From Planctomycetota bacterium (lineage in GTDB: Bacteria > Planctomycetota > Phycisphaerae > WQYP01): DNA of 25,088 nt. How positions within the stretch are numbered: position 1 is the first letter of the stretch; each line of letters starts with the position of its first letter. Of the stretch, positions 9,318-17,706 are shown piece after piece. The notes below the pieces were generated by a model. It searched no databases. It was not told the DNA's origin and was given only the letters and a program-made list of their open reading frames with translations. The DNA lies in NCBI GenBank assembly GCA_021780285.1, contig JAJXZA010000069.1, positions 1 to 25,088 of the forward strand. Reading direction: 5' to 3'. Position numbers and translations under genes: made by a program.

Positions 9318-9503
9318 TACACACCAAAAAGCGGGGGTGGCGTGTTCTTACGGCCATCAGACGCCAGCGTATCTCACCAGCGCACACCTCCAGCTATCCG
9401 CCCGGCGCTCATGAGCGTAGTCACAGTACGCATGCGCACCTGCCGCCAATTTCACAAGCGCGACCTGCCGGAGGCCGCAATCGCTGGTAGTCCAAATAAG
9501 CGT
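9318..9503. other. Intergenic stretch before the suf promoter
   Basis: The 318 bases between the GH78-like stop and sufB hold the suf operator, promoter and leader in their right half (9504-9635). In the left half, 9318-9503, I see no convincing gene, RNA or terminator. The only structure is a short perfect palindrome, CGCTCATGAGCG, at 9406-9417, without a loop or T-run. Confidence 0.5.
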
Positions 9504-9524
9504 AATTGAGACTGTGTCTCAATT
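9504..9524. promoter_or_regulatory. Perfect inverted repeat, probable operator of the suf operon
   Basis: AATTGAGAC, three spacer bases, then GTCTCAATT form a perfect 9-base inverted repeat. Its right end overlaps the -35 hexamer of the suf promoter, and its centre is about 43 bases before the predicted start. The core TTGAGA-N5-TCTCAA resembles Fur-type boxes (TTGAGAATNATTCTCAA). suf operons are regulated by Fur and by Rrf2-family proteins (IscR, SufR) in other bacteria. Overlap with -35 suits repression; a centre near -42 would also suit activation. The regulator is not encoded in this window. Confidence 0.6.
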
Positions 9525-9550
9525 GACTTTTTGTTTGTATTCTCTAATAT
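9523..9550 (+). promoter_or_regulatory. Probable sigma70-type promoter of the suf operon
   Basis: TTGACT (9523-9528) and TAATAT (9545-9550) are 16 bases apart, in front of the only gene set downstream on this strand. Transcription should start near 9557, giving a leader of about 80 bases before the sufB ATG at 9636. The leader holds a small possible hairpin (AGGCG...CGCCT, about 9581-9597). Confidence 0.6.
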
Positions 9551-9635
9551 GAAGGTGTTAGCAGTAGGGTGCTGCGGCACAGGCGATTTAACCGCCTCCG
9601 CTGGCCCACGCCCGCTTTGTTCAGGACGCTTTGTC

Positions 9636-11081
9636 ATGCCTACCGATACCGAAACAATCGAATCCTTGGCCAACCGCGAGTATAAGTGGGGCTTTGTTAC
9701 CGATATTGAACAAGATACCCTGCCCAAGGGCCTTAGCGAAGACATTGTCCGGCGTATCTCCAAGCTCAAAAACGAGCCGGAGTTTATGTTGGAGTGGCGG
9801 CTCAAGGCCTATCGGCACTGGCTGACCATGACCGAGCCAAAATGGCCCAACGTCAAATATCCGAAAATAGATTTCCAAGACATCATCTATTACGCCGCCC
9901 CCAAGCCCAAAAAGCAGCTCGCCAGCATGGACGAGGTAGACCCCGAACTGCTTCGCACCTACGAAAAGCTGGGCGTACCCATTGAAGAGCAGAAACTCTT
10001 CGCCGGTGTCGCCGTAGATGCCGTCTTTGACAGTGTTTCCGTTGCGACCACTTTCAAGGCCAAATTGGCCGAAAAAGGCATTATATTCTGCTCATTCTCT
10101 GAAGCGGTGCACAACCATCCAGAACTCATCAAGAAGTATCTTGGCTCGGTGGTGCCGTACTCCGACAACTTCTACGCAACGCTTAATTCCGCGGTGTTCA
10201 GCGATGGCTCGTTCTGCTACGTGCCCAAGGGCGTGCGCTGCCCGATGGAGCTTTCAACCTATTTTCGCATCAATGCCCGCGACACCGGGCAGTTTGAGCG
10301 CACGCTCATTATTGCCGACGAGGGGTCTTATGTAAGTTATCTTGAAGGGTGCACCGCGCCCATGCGCGACGAAAATCAGTTGCATGCCGCCGTGGTTGAA
10401 CTCGTCGCCCTTGGCGATGCGCAGATAAAATACTCCACCGTGCAGAACTGGTACCCCGGCGACAAAAACGGCAAAGGGGGTATTTATAATTTCGTAACCA
10501 AGCGCGGCAAATGCCTGGGCGCCAATTCGCGCATCAGTTGGACACAGGTTGAAACCGGTTCCTCCATAACCTGGAAGTACCCAAGCGTAATTCTCCAGGG
10601 CGACAATTCCATCGGCGAGTTTTATTCCGTGGCTCTAGCCAATAATTATCAGCAGGCCGACACCGGCACCAAAATGATTCACATCGGCCGCAACACCCGC
10701 AGTACCATTGTTTCAAAGGGTATTTCGGCCGGGCACGGGCAAAATACCTATCGCGGACTGGTAAAGGTTCTTAAGGCGGCCGCCAATGCCCGCAACTACA
10801 CCCAGTGCGACTCGCTGCTGCTCGGCGATAAGTGCGGCGCTCATACGTTTCCGTATATTGAGGTGCGCAACACCAGCTCTAAGGCCGAGCATGAGGCTTC
10901 CACCAGTAAAATCGGCGAAGACCAGCTCTTTTACTGCAAGCAGCGCGGCATTGCGCTGGAAGATGCGGTCAATATGATTATCAATGGTTTTTGTAAAGAA
11001 GTTTTTAAGGAACTGCCCATGGAGTTTGCCGTTGAAGCGCAAAAGCTTCTCGGCGTAAGCCTCGAAGGCAGCGTGGGTTGA
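9636..11081 (+). CDS. sufB: Fe-S cluster assembly scaffold subunit SufB
   Basis: SufB is the core of the SufBC2D scaffold on which Fe-S clusters are built in the cytosol from sulfur delivered by SufS-SufU. The 481 residues are a normal family length. Recognisable segments are YCYVPKGVRCP-like FCYVPKGVRCPMELSTYF, YLEGCTAP, SAGHGQNTYRGLVKV and the C-terminal CDSLLLGDKCGAHTFPYIEV followed by EHEASTSKIGEDQLFY, which holds the conserved cysteine and glutamate. I chose the ATG at 9636, with AGGA 9 bases upstream. The frame is open back to 9531, but those codons lie in the promoter and leader and are not family-like. It is the first gene of the suf operon; 134 bases separate it from sufC. Confidence 0.97.
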   Translation: MPTDTETIESLANREYKWGFVTDIEQDTLPKGLSEDIVRRISKLKNEPEFMLEWRLKAYRHWLTMTEPKWPNVKYPKIDFQDIIYYAAPKPKKQLASMDEVDPELLRTYEKLGVPIEEQKLFAGVAVDAVFDSVSVATTFKAKLAEKGIIFCSFSEAVHNHPELIKKYLGSVVPYSDNFYATLNSAVFSDGSFCYVPKGVRCPMELSTYFRINARDTGQFERTLIIADEGSYVSYLEGCTAPMRDENQLHAAVVELVALGDAQIKYSTVQNWYPGDKNGKGGIYNFVTKRGKCLGANSRISWTQVETGSSITWKYPSVILQGDNSIGEFYSVALANNYQQADTGTKMIHIGRNTRSTIVSKGISAGHGQNTYRGLVKVLKAAANARNYTQCDSLLLGDKCGAHTFPYIEVRNTSSKAEHEASTSKIGEDQLFYCKQRGIALEDAVNMIINGFCKEVFKELPMEFAVEAQKLLGVSLEGSVG

Positions 11082-11215
11082 TGCGGCATATTCAGCCCCG
11101 GCTTGCCGCCGAGCCGTTGCAAATGGTGATGACAACGCATCATGGCGGATGGGCGAGGCTGGGCGGCATGTGTGTTGGTGAGTTAAAACAGGCGTTTTTG
11201 TTTTGAGGAATATTC

Positions 11216-11980
11216 ATGGCCTTATTGGAAGTTAAAGATCTGCACGCCGGCGTGGGAGGCAAAGAAATTCTGCGCGGGCTTAACCTTACCATCAATGCCG
11301 GCGAAGTACACGCCATCATGGGGCCTAATGGCTCAGGCAAAAGCACGCTCGCTCAGGTGCTTGCCGGCCGCGAAACGTACGAAGTAACCTCCGGCAGCGT
11401 GATGTTTGACGGCAAGGACCTTTTGGAACTTGCCCCCGAAGAGCGGGCCTGCGAGGGCCTGTTTCTGGCGTTTCAATACCCGGTGGAAATACCCGGCGTA
11501 AGCACCAGCTACTTTTTAAAGTCGGCGCTCAATGCCATTCGCAAGCATCGCGGCGAAACCGAGCTTGACGCGATGGACTTTTTAAAGCTGCTCAAGTCCA
11601 AAATGAAACTGCTCGAAATGGACCAGAGCTTTCTGGGCCGATCAGTCAACGAAGGGTTTTCAGGCGGCGAAAAAAAGCGCAACGAAATCATGCAGATGGC
11701 CGTGCTTAACCCCAGGCTCGCCGTGCTCGACGAAACCGACTCCGGCCTCGATATTGACGCGCTCAAAATCGTATCCAATGGCGTCAATGCCCTGCGGGCG
11801 GCTGATCGCGGCATACTGGTGGTGACGCATTATCAACGCCTCCTTGATTACATTGTGCCCGATTTTGTGCATGTGCTTCGCAACGGCCGCATCATAAAGT
11901 CCGGCGATAAAAACCTGGCACTCGAGTTGGAAGCTCGCGGTTACGGCTGGCTTGAACAGGAACAACCCGCCGCCGTTTGA
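11216..11980 (+). CDS. sufC: Fe-S cluster assembly ATPase SufC
   Basis: This 254-residue ABC-type ATPase drives conformational change in SufBC2D. Walker A is GPNGSGKST with Lys42; the signature is FSGGEKKRNE; Walker B with the family-typical tail is LAVLDETDSGLD; the H-loop histidine is in VVTHYQRLL. There are no membrane segments, as expected for the soluble Suf ATPase. GAGGAA stands 5 bases before the ATG. The 134-base gap from sufB contains no promoter or terminator I could recognise, so I treat it as the second cistron of one operon. Confidence 0.97.
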   Translation: MALLEVKDLHAGVGGKEILRGLNLTINAGEVHAIMGPNGSGKSTLAQVLAGRETYEVTSGSVMFDGKDLLELAPEERACEGLFLAFQYPVEIPGVSTSYFLKSALNAIRKHRGETELDAMDFLKLLKSKMKLLEMDQSFLGRSVNEGFSGGEKKRNEIMQMAVLNPRLAVLDETDSGLDIDALKIVSNGVNALRAADRGILVVTHYQRLLDYIVPDFVHVLRNGRIIKSGDKNLALELEARGYGWLEQEQPAAV

Positions 11981-12039
11981 TGCACCAAACCCCTGTGCCC
12001 GGCCGACACCGGCCCGCACTCACTGGAGAAACAATCAAC

Positions 12040-13398
12040 ATGACCGTAATGGCAGTTGAAAAACCTGAACATACCCGTTCGCTTGACCGCTTTATGCCGC
12101 AGCGGCATCAAACCGCCACGCAGGCTTCGTCTTGGCTCGCGGCATTGCAGCAGGCCGCCGCCGACCGCTTTTTGCAAGTCGGGTTCCCAACCACCCAGCA
12201 CGAAGAATGGCGGCTCACAAACGTAACGCCTTTAATTGAGCGTTCCTATGGCAGTTGCCAACGGGAAGAAGCTTTGGCTCTAGCGCACGATCCTGCCGTG
12301 GTTGCGGCCCTTAAGGCCCTTGAACTCTCAGATGCGCATGCCGTGCGCTTGGTGCTCATAAATGGGTATTTTGTGCCTGAGCTAAGCTCGGCTGCACCCG
12401 CCGGCGTTACCGTGCGCGGCTTCAGCGAAGTTATAAAGACCGGAGAACCGGCAATCCGCAGTTTATTGGGTAAGCTGGCTCTGCCTGAACATCACGGTTT
12501 TGTCGCACTCAATGCGGCTGCATTTAGCGATGGCCTCTTCATTGATGTTACGCCGGGCTGCACACTTTTGCAGCCGCTGCACATTATCGCGCTTACGCAT
12601 CATGCCGACCATCATGTCGGCGTACTGGCGCACCCTCGCCTTCTGGTTAATTTGGGCCATCACGCCAAACTCACCGTTCTTACGAGTTGGGTCGGCGGCG
12701 GCGCCGCCCCCAGCCTCACCAATCCAGTCATGGAAGCGTTCGTCGGCCCGTCAGCCGCTTTGGAACTCATCAAAGTTGTCAACATTCATGATGCCGACAG
12801 CCATATCGCCTCCGATTATGTGCATCTCGCCGATGCGGCAACCCTTCGGTCTTTTGTGCTCAACATGGGCGGTGCGGTGGTCCGAAACAACCTCTCCACC
12901 GTGCTCGATGGCCCGGCAGCCGAGGCCACACTCAATGGGCTTAGCCTCAGCCGTGGGCGTCAGCATGTTGATAATCAAACCATGCTGGATCATGCGCGTG
13001 AGCACTGCCCCAGCCACGAGCTTTACAAAAGCATTCTCGCCGACCAGGCTACCGGCGTGTTCAAGGGACGCATTCTGGTGCGACCCGGCGCCCAAAAAAC
13101 CGATTCCAAGCAAACCAGCAAAGCTATTTTGCTTTCAGATGAAGCGACGATGAATTCGCAGCCCCAGCTTGAAATATATGCCGACGACGTCAAATGCACG
13201 CACGGCTCAACCACCGGGCCGCTGGATGACGAACAGTTGTTTTACCTGCGATCGCGCGGCCTCGATGCAACCAGGGCACATGCGTTTTTGACTTATGCCT
13301 TTGCGGCTGATGCCATCAACCGTATAAGCCATGAGGCTGTTCGCACTGCCGTTAACGAAAAGGTGGTGGAGCGACTGCATGAAGTTGCCCCCGGCTGA
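12040..13398 (+). CDS. sufD: Fe-S cluster assembly protein SufD
   Basis: SufD is the SufB paralogue that completes the SufBC2D complex and helps bring in iron. The 452-residue protein shows the family's C-terminal beta-helix motifs: SRGRQHVDNQTMLDH, YKSILADQATGVFKGRI and EIYADDVKCTHGSTTGPLD, the last containing the conserved histidine. I set the start at ATG 12040 because GGAGAA lies about 10 bases upstream. An upstream TTG/ATG at 11977-11980 touching the sufC stop would add 20-21 residues (MHQTPVPGRHRPAL...) that do not look family-like. It lies 38 bases before sufS. Confidence 0.95.
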   Translation: MTVMAVEKPEHTRSLDRFMPQRHQTATQASSWLAALQQAAADRFLQVGFPTTQHEEWRLTNVTPLIERSYGSCQREEALALAHDPAVVAALKALELSDAHAVRLVLINGYFVPELSSAAPAGVTVRGFSEVIKTGEPAIRSLLGKLALPEHHGFVALNAAAFSDGLFIDVTPGCTLLQPLHIIALTHHADHHVGVLAHPRLLVNLGHHAKLTVLTSWVGGGAAPSLTNPVMEAFVGPSAALELIKVVNIHDADSHIASDYVHLADAATLRSFVLNMGGAVVRNNLSTVLDGPAAEATLNGLSLSRGRQHVDNQTMLDHAREHCPSHELYKSILADQATGVFKGRILVRPGAQKTDSKQTSKAILLSDEATMNSQPQLEIYADDVKCTHGSTTGPLDDEQLFYLRSRGLDATRAHAFLTYAFAADAINRISHEAVRTAVNEKVVERLHEVAPG

Positions 13399-13436
13399 AG
13401 GCCTGCGGCGCTTTGCCGCCCAATGGAACCGTTGCC

Positions 13437-14705
13437 ATGACCACAACCGCACCAATCCGGCCGAGCCGCCCAACCTCGAAGCCTCCTCGCTTTGACGCTG
13501 CGGCTATTCGCCGCGACTTTCCGCTGCTGCAGCAGAAAATGCGCGGCAAGCCGCTGGCCTACCTCGATAATGCCGCCACCAGCCAGAAGCCGCAGGCCGT
13601 TATTGCGGCCATTGCCCGTTATTATAATTCGCTCAACGCCAACATTCATCGGGGCGTGTACGAACTTAGCGCCGACGCCACCGAAGCCTACGAAAAGGCC
13701 CGCGGCAAGGCGGCTCAATTTATAGGCGCTTCTGATCCGCGGGAAGTAATTTTTGTCCGCGGCGCAACTGAGGCTATTAATCTTGTTGCGTCAAGCTGGG
13801 GCGTCGTCGGCATCAAGCCCGGCGATGAAATTATTGTTTCAGCGTTGGAACATCACTCCAATATTGTGCCGTGGCAGATGTTGTGCCAGTGGCAGGGAGC
13901 GGTGCTTAAAGTTATTCCCATGAACGATGCCGGCGAGTTAGATCTCGATGCCTATGCCAAACTGCTCAACCACCGTACCCGCATGGTGGCCGTAACGCAT
14001 ATTTCAAATGCGCTGGGTACCATCAACGATGTTGAGCGCATCGCCACCATGGCCCACGATGCGGGCGCTAAAGTGCTTATTGACGGCGCCCAATCGGTGC
14101 CGCATCTCGCTATTGACGTCAAAGTCCTGGGGTGCGACTTTTTTGTGTTTTCCGGCCACAAGGTTTTTGGGCCGACCGGCATCGGCGCATTGTGGGCCAG
14201 AGCGCAACTGCTTGAGGCCATGCCGCCTTATCAGGGCGGCGGCGACATGATTGCCTCCGTCACGTTTGAAAAAACCACCTACAACGTCATTCCCGCAAAG
14301 TTTGAAGCCGGAACGCCGCACATCGCCGGCGCCATCGCCTTGGCCAGCGCCTTCGATTATGTCAACAACATCGGCTTTGACGCCATCGCCGCACAGGAAC
14401 GCGACCTGCTCGAGTATGCCACCGGGCAGCTAAGCAGTGTGCCGGGGTTAAAACTTCTCGGCACCGCGGCGCATAAGGCCGCGGTTATTTCATTCAACCT
14501 TGATGGCGTGCACCCGCACGATGTGGGCACCATACTTGATGGCGAAGGCGTGGCGGTGCGCACCGGGCATCATTGTTGTCAGCCCGTTATGGATCGCCTT
14601 AACGTGCCGGCCACCGTGCGGGCTTCATTCGCTTTTTACAACACACGTGAAGATATTGACCGGCTGGTGGCGGCGCTGGGCCGCGTGAAAGAGGTATTTG
14701 GCTGA
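13437..14705 (+). CDS. sufS: Cysteine desulfurase SufS
   Basis: SufS removes sulfur from cysteine with pyridoxal phosphate and passes it as persulfide to SufU. The 422-residue protein is a group II desulfurase: the PLP lysine is Lys242 in SGHKVFGPTGIG and the catalytic cysteine is Cys380 in RTGHHCCQPVM, where the family has RxGHHCA. Cys381 directly follows it, giving a double cysteine instead of Cys-Ala. The ATG at 13437 has GGAA about 9 bases upstream; an in-frame TTG at 13413 is less likely. Its stop overlaps the sufU start by one base (TGATG), indicating translational coupling with its acceptor protein. Confidence 0.97.
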   Translation: MTTTAPIRPSRPTSKPPRFDAAAIRRDFPLLQQKMRGKPLAYLDNAATSQKPQAVIAAIARYYNSLNANIHRGVYELSADATEAYEKARGKAAQFIGASDPREVIFVRGATEAINLVASSWGVVGIKPGDEIIVSALEHHSNIVPWQMLCQWQGAVLKVIPMNDAGELDLDAYAKLLNHRTRMVAVTHISNALGTINDVERIATMAHDAGAKVLIDGAQSVPHLAIDVKVLGCDFFVFSGHKVFGPTGIGALWARAQLLEAMPPYQGGGDMIASVTFEKTTYNVIPAKFEAGTPHIAGAIALASAFDYVNNIGFDAIAAQERDLLEYATGQLSSVPGLKLLGTAAHKAAVISFNLDGVHPHDVGTILDGEGVAVRTGHHCCQPVMDRLNVPATVRASFAFYNTREDIDRLVAALGRVKEVFG

Positions 14706-15166
14706 TGTCCGACCTGCGCGAGCTTTACCAGGAAGTGATTCTCGATCATAGCAAGCATCCGCGCAACAGCCGCGCGCTGCCTGCGGCCAATCATCATGCC
14801 GATGGGCACAATCCGCTTTGCGGCGACCGCTTAAAACTCTATGTGCAGGTAGACAACGGCGTTATCAGCGACATCGGCTTTACGGGCGCCGGCTGTGCTA
14901 TCTCAACCGCGTCGGCCTCCATGATGACCGAAGCACTCAAAGGGAAAACCGTCGCCGAAGCCGAAGCACTCTTTCAGCGGTTTCATCACATGCTCACCGG
15001 CGCACCCGATGAGCAGCCATCCGAAGATGAGGTCGAATCGCTGGACAAGCTGGGCGCCTTCGCGGGTGTACGTGAGTTTCCGGTGCGGGTAAAGTGCGCT
15101 ACGCTCGCCTGGCATACGCTTCAGGCGGCCCTAAAAGATCAGCCTGCACCGGCGTCAACTGAATGA
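14705..15166 (+). CDS. sufU: SufU, sulfur-transfer partner of SufS
   Basis: The 153-residue protein has the NifU/IscU-like fold with Cys39 and Asp41 (NPLCGD), Cys64 (GAGCAIS) and Cys131 (VRVKCATLAW). The long Cys64-Cys131 gap, about 20 residues more than in IscU, marks it as a SufU-type, zinc-binding sulfur acceptor rather than an IscU scaffold. In Bacillus, SufU takes the persulfide from SufS by zinc-ligand swapping; the same role is expected here. It overlaps sufS by one base. The downstream Fe-S gene begins about 34 bases after its stop. Confidence 0.95.
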   Translation: MSDLRELYQEVILDHSKHPRNSRALPAANHHADGHNPLCGDRLKLYVQVDNGVISDIGFTGAGCAISTASASMMTEALKGKTVAEAEALFQRFHHMLTGAPDEQPSEDEVESLDKLGAFAGVREFPVRVKCATLAWHTLQAALKDQPAPASTE

Positions 15167-15200
15167 TTAATTTATTTTGGAGCATTCGCTTGTATTGCGG

Positions 15201-15932
15201 ATGAACAACATGGCAATAACTATTACCGATGCGGCCGCCGCGGAAATAAAAAAAATCATCAAAGACCAGGGTTTAAGCGCCGGTACGGTGCTGCGCATCG
15301 GTATCAAGGGGCGCAATCCCCAGGGGTTTAATTACATTCTCGATCTCACCGAGGCCTCGCGCGAAAACGACATCCGCCTTGAGTCACAGGGCATCAACAT
15401 CGTTTGCGATCCTGAAAGCCATCCAAATCTTGACGGCACCGAGCTGGACTTTCGCGATGAAGGCGAGCGGCGCGGCTTTGTGTTTAAAAACCCGCATGCT
15501 ACCAAATTGCCCGTCAATGCCTCGGGCGGCAACTTTGAAGGCCCCAAACCGGTCTCAGCCGCCGCCACGGGGGCCGCTGGCGAACCACCGCCCGCCGGTG
15601 GAGCAACCGTAACCTCAGCGCTCATGGACAAGGCGATCGAGGCCGACATCATAGAAAAGCTGCGCACCATCTACGATCCCGAAATACCGGTCAACATTTA
15701 CGACCTCGGCCTCATCTACAAAATAGATATTTCCGCCGAGCGTGAAGTCAATATCGAAATGACGCTGACCGCACCCGGCTGCCCCGTGGCCGGCTCTATG
15801 CCGCCGGCGGTGCAGCAAGCGGTTGAAAGCGTGGACTCCGTCAAGGCCGCCAAGGTTAACCTTGTCTGGGAGCCCCCCTGGACTAAAGATCGCATGTCCG
15901 AAGAAGCCATGCTGCAGTTGGGCATGTTGTAG
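15201..15932 (+). CDS. A-type-carrier-like domain (ligand cysteines lost) fused to DUF59/SufT-like domain
   Basis: The 243-residue protein has two parts. Residues 4-112 align by eye with IscA/SufA carriers (LRIGIKG...GFNYILDL, DPESHPNLDGTELDF, GFVFKNPHAT). The three cluster-ligand cysteines are absent: the first position reads RNPQG and the CGCG motif reads LPVNASGG. The only cysteine in this part is Cys69, at a non-ligand site. A Pro/Ala/Gly linker (113-137) leads to residues 141-225, a MIP18/DUF59 domain with DPEIPVNIYDLGLIY and Cys194 in LTAPGCPVAG. DUF59 proteins such as SufT act in Fe-S cluster maturation. The start is uncertain: ATG 15201 or ATG 15210, both with poor ribosome binding sites; GGAG at 15179-15182 might instead serve TTG 15195. 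As the last suf gene, it may act in cluster delivery. Confidence 0.88.
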   Translation: MNNMAITITDAAAAEIKKIIKDQGLSAGTVLRIGIKGRNPQGFNYILDLTEASRENDIRLESQGINIVCDPESHPNLDGTELDFRDEGERRGFVFKNPHATKLPVNASGGNFEGPKPVSAAATGAAGEPPPAGGATVTSALMDKAIEADIIEKLRTIYDPEIPVNIYDLGLIYKIDISAEREVNIEMTLTAPGCPVAGSMPPAVQQAVESVDSVKAAKVNLVWEPPWTKDRMSEEAMLQLGML

Positions 15933-15974
15933 CAGCTCGATTAGCCGCAAGGCACCCCCGACTCGCCGCCGCAA

Positions 15975-17468
15975 CTAAACGCGCCGCTTATGCCAGGCGA
16001 CGCGATAAAACGCTCCATAATTTAGCAGGCCGCGGAGGCTCAGGTCCACCAGTATGCCAATCCAAACGGCCGTAAGGCTCGCCGCAGGCAGTCCTTCGTG
16101 CCACATCGGCCAGAGAACGCCCAGCGTGCCAAACCTCGCGATAAAAATGCCTCCGAGCGTAACAACCATCGGCCAGAATGTTTCGCCGGCGCCCTTGAGC
16201 GCACCAGAAAAACAAATCGCCAGTGCAAAGCCCGGCTGGGCCAACCCTGCCAACACCATCGGCCACAGGCCGGTGTTTATGACCGGCTGTGACGTGACAA
16301 TTAACCCCAGCATGAAGCGCGGGGCAAATACCATCGGCAGCGCCAGCGCTGTCATGGTTCCCAACCCCAAAAGAGTGGCCAATTTTCCGGCGAGGCGGGC
16401 CTGATCAAGCCGCCCCGCACCCAGGTATTGCCCCACCATGGTGGATGCCGCAATGCCAAAGCCAAACCCGGGCAAGAACGCGATAGACTCAATTCGCAGC
16501 ACCGATACATGCGCCGCCAGCGTGTAGCCGTTCGGATCGGTCGCGGCATTCATTACAAACAGCACAATTAGAAATTGCCCGGCCCACAGTAATATGCCCT
16601 CTACAAAACTCGGAAAGCCGACCTTTACTACGCGTGTGAGTAAGTGCGGCACAAGGCGCAGATGCCGCAGCCGTATGGTGAGTTTTCCGGTGTTGGCAAA
16701 GAGGATGATGGTCGTGCATATTCCGCCCGTCAGGTACGCCAGCAGCGTGCCGAAAGCATCGCCGCGCAGGCCCCAGGCCGGTGCTCCCAGCCACCCATAG
16801 GTAAATGCGGTCGAAAATATGCCGTTGATCACCATTACCATCAGCATGATCATCATGGGCTGAAATGTATTGCCCGCGCCGCGCAATGCCGCCATGCCTA
16901 TTTGCGCTGCGGTCTGCAGGCTGATGGTCACCACCATAATGCGCAGATATTGAATGGCAAAAAGCGCCGCTTGCCCGTGCAGGCGACAGGCGTATACAAC
17001 TGGTCTTGCAAAGACAAAAAGCATAATGGCTGTCGCCAGCCCAATGGCAAATGCCGCCGTCACCGAGGTGCCCGTAACCCGCCGCGCCAGATTGGGTCGG
17101 CCCGCACCAATGCTGCGCGCTACAATGGCTGTTGCGCCTACGCCCAAGGCCGCGGTCATAAGGCCCGCAAACCATTGAATGTACGTCATAAGGCCCACAG
17201 CTGCGGTGGCCGCGGCCACCGTTTGCGGGCTGCCTGGAAGGTGCCCCGCAATCACCGTATCGGTAAGGCCGATAATGGCATTGAGCACCTGCTCGCCAAT
17301 GGCGGGCCACGCCAACGCCATCACCGCCGCCACCGACACATCGCGCGCGGTTAAACCGCTCCCCCAAACGCCAAGGCCACGCGCCGGCAGCGCAAGCGGG
17401 GGACTGGGCGCAAGGCTCGCGGCCTCGGCTTCGTCGCGTTCTGGCATGTCGGTAGGAAACTGGGGCAC
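15975..17468 (-). CDS. MATE family multidrug/cation efflux transporter
   Basis: The 497-residue protein has about 12 hydrophobic helices in two similar halves, each with MATE-type signatures (PAIGEQVLNAIIGLTDTVIAG, GVGATAIVARSIGAGR, AALRGAGNTFQP in the first; GFGFGIAASTMVGQYLGAG, SGALKGAGETFWP in the second). It should be an inner-membrane antiporter exporting drugs or metabolites against Na+ or H+; the substrate cannot be predicted. The start is GTG 17468, with GGAG 5 bases upstream on the minus strand; ATG 17447 is an alternative. A soluble N-terminal tail of about 45 residues precedes the first helix. It converges with the suf operon (42 bases between stops) and diverges from the yqjD-like gene. 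Confidence 0.93.
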   Translation of the reverse strand: MPQFPTDMPERDEAEAASLAPSPPLALPARGLGVWGSGLTARDVSVAAVMALAWPAIGEQVLNAIIGLTDTVIAGHLPGSPQTVAAATAAVGLMTYIQWFAGLMTAALGVGATAIVARSIGAGRPNLARRVTGTSVTAAFAIGLATAIMLFVFARPVVYACRLHGQAALFAIQYLRIMVVTISLQTAAQIGMAALRGAGNTFQPMMIMLMVMVINGIFSTAFTYGWLGAPAWGLRGDAFGTLLAYLTGGICTTIILFANTGKLTIRLRHLRLVPHLLTRVVKVGFPSFVEGILLWAGQFLIVLFVMNAATDPNGYTLAAHVSVLRIESIAFLPGFGFGIAASTMVGQYLGAGRLDQARLAGKLATLLGLGTMTALALPMVFAPRFMLGLIVTSQPVINTGLWPMVLAGLAQPGFALAICFSGALKGAGETFWPMVVTLGGIFIARFGTLGVLWPMWHEGLPAASLTAVWIGILVDLSLRGLLNYGAFYRVAWHKRRV

Positions 17469-17595
17469 AACATCTCCGCCGGCGGGCCGGCTGCCACGCC
17501 AAAGGCAAATTGTATCGCGCTGGCCCGCCTACGCATACCGCTGGTCAGGGAGACTGACGCCATTTTTTCAGACAACTTGCATTGCAGGTGGCAAA

Positions 17596-17607
17596 AGTTG
17601 TACAACT
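17596..17607. promoter_or_regulatory. 12-base perfect palindrome in the MATE/yqjD-like divergent region
   Basis: AGTTGTACAACT is a perfect palindrome. On the plus strand it overlaps the -10 of a modest promoter candidate, TTGCAT (17577-17582), 18 bases, TACAAC (17601-17606). It could be an operator for either divergent gene. No regulator gene is adjacent, and a 12-base palindrome can occur by chance. Confidence 0.3.
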
Positions 17608-17706
17608 AAAGGTGTATGACTGGTCGGCGAATTCCTCTCTGGCCGCTTCCCGCCGGGCAGCCATGTAAAAAAAGCAAGCGACCGAGAGCAGAATAAGGAG
17701 TTGGCC

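Noticed and set aside
9406..9417. CGCTCATGAGCG palindrome as a terminator after the GH78-like gene
   Set aside because: It has no loop and no T-run, so it is not a rho-independent terminator; no other role is supported.
9531..9635. In-frame N-terminal extension of sufB containing several cysteines
   Set aside because: It overlaps the promoter -10 and leader, is not SufB-like, and the ATG at 9636 has a good ribosome binding site.
16489..17508. 339-codon open frame overlapping the MATE gene in another frame
   Set aside because: The translation is Arg/His/Cys-rich and soluble-looking; the overlapping frame gives a clear 12-helix MATE protein.
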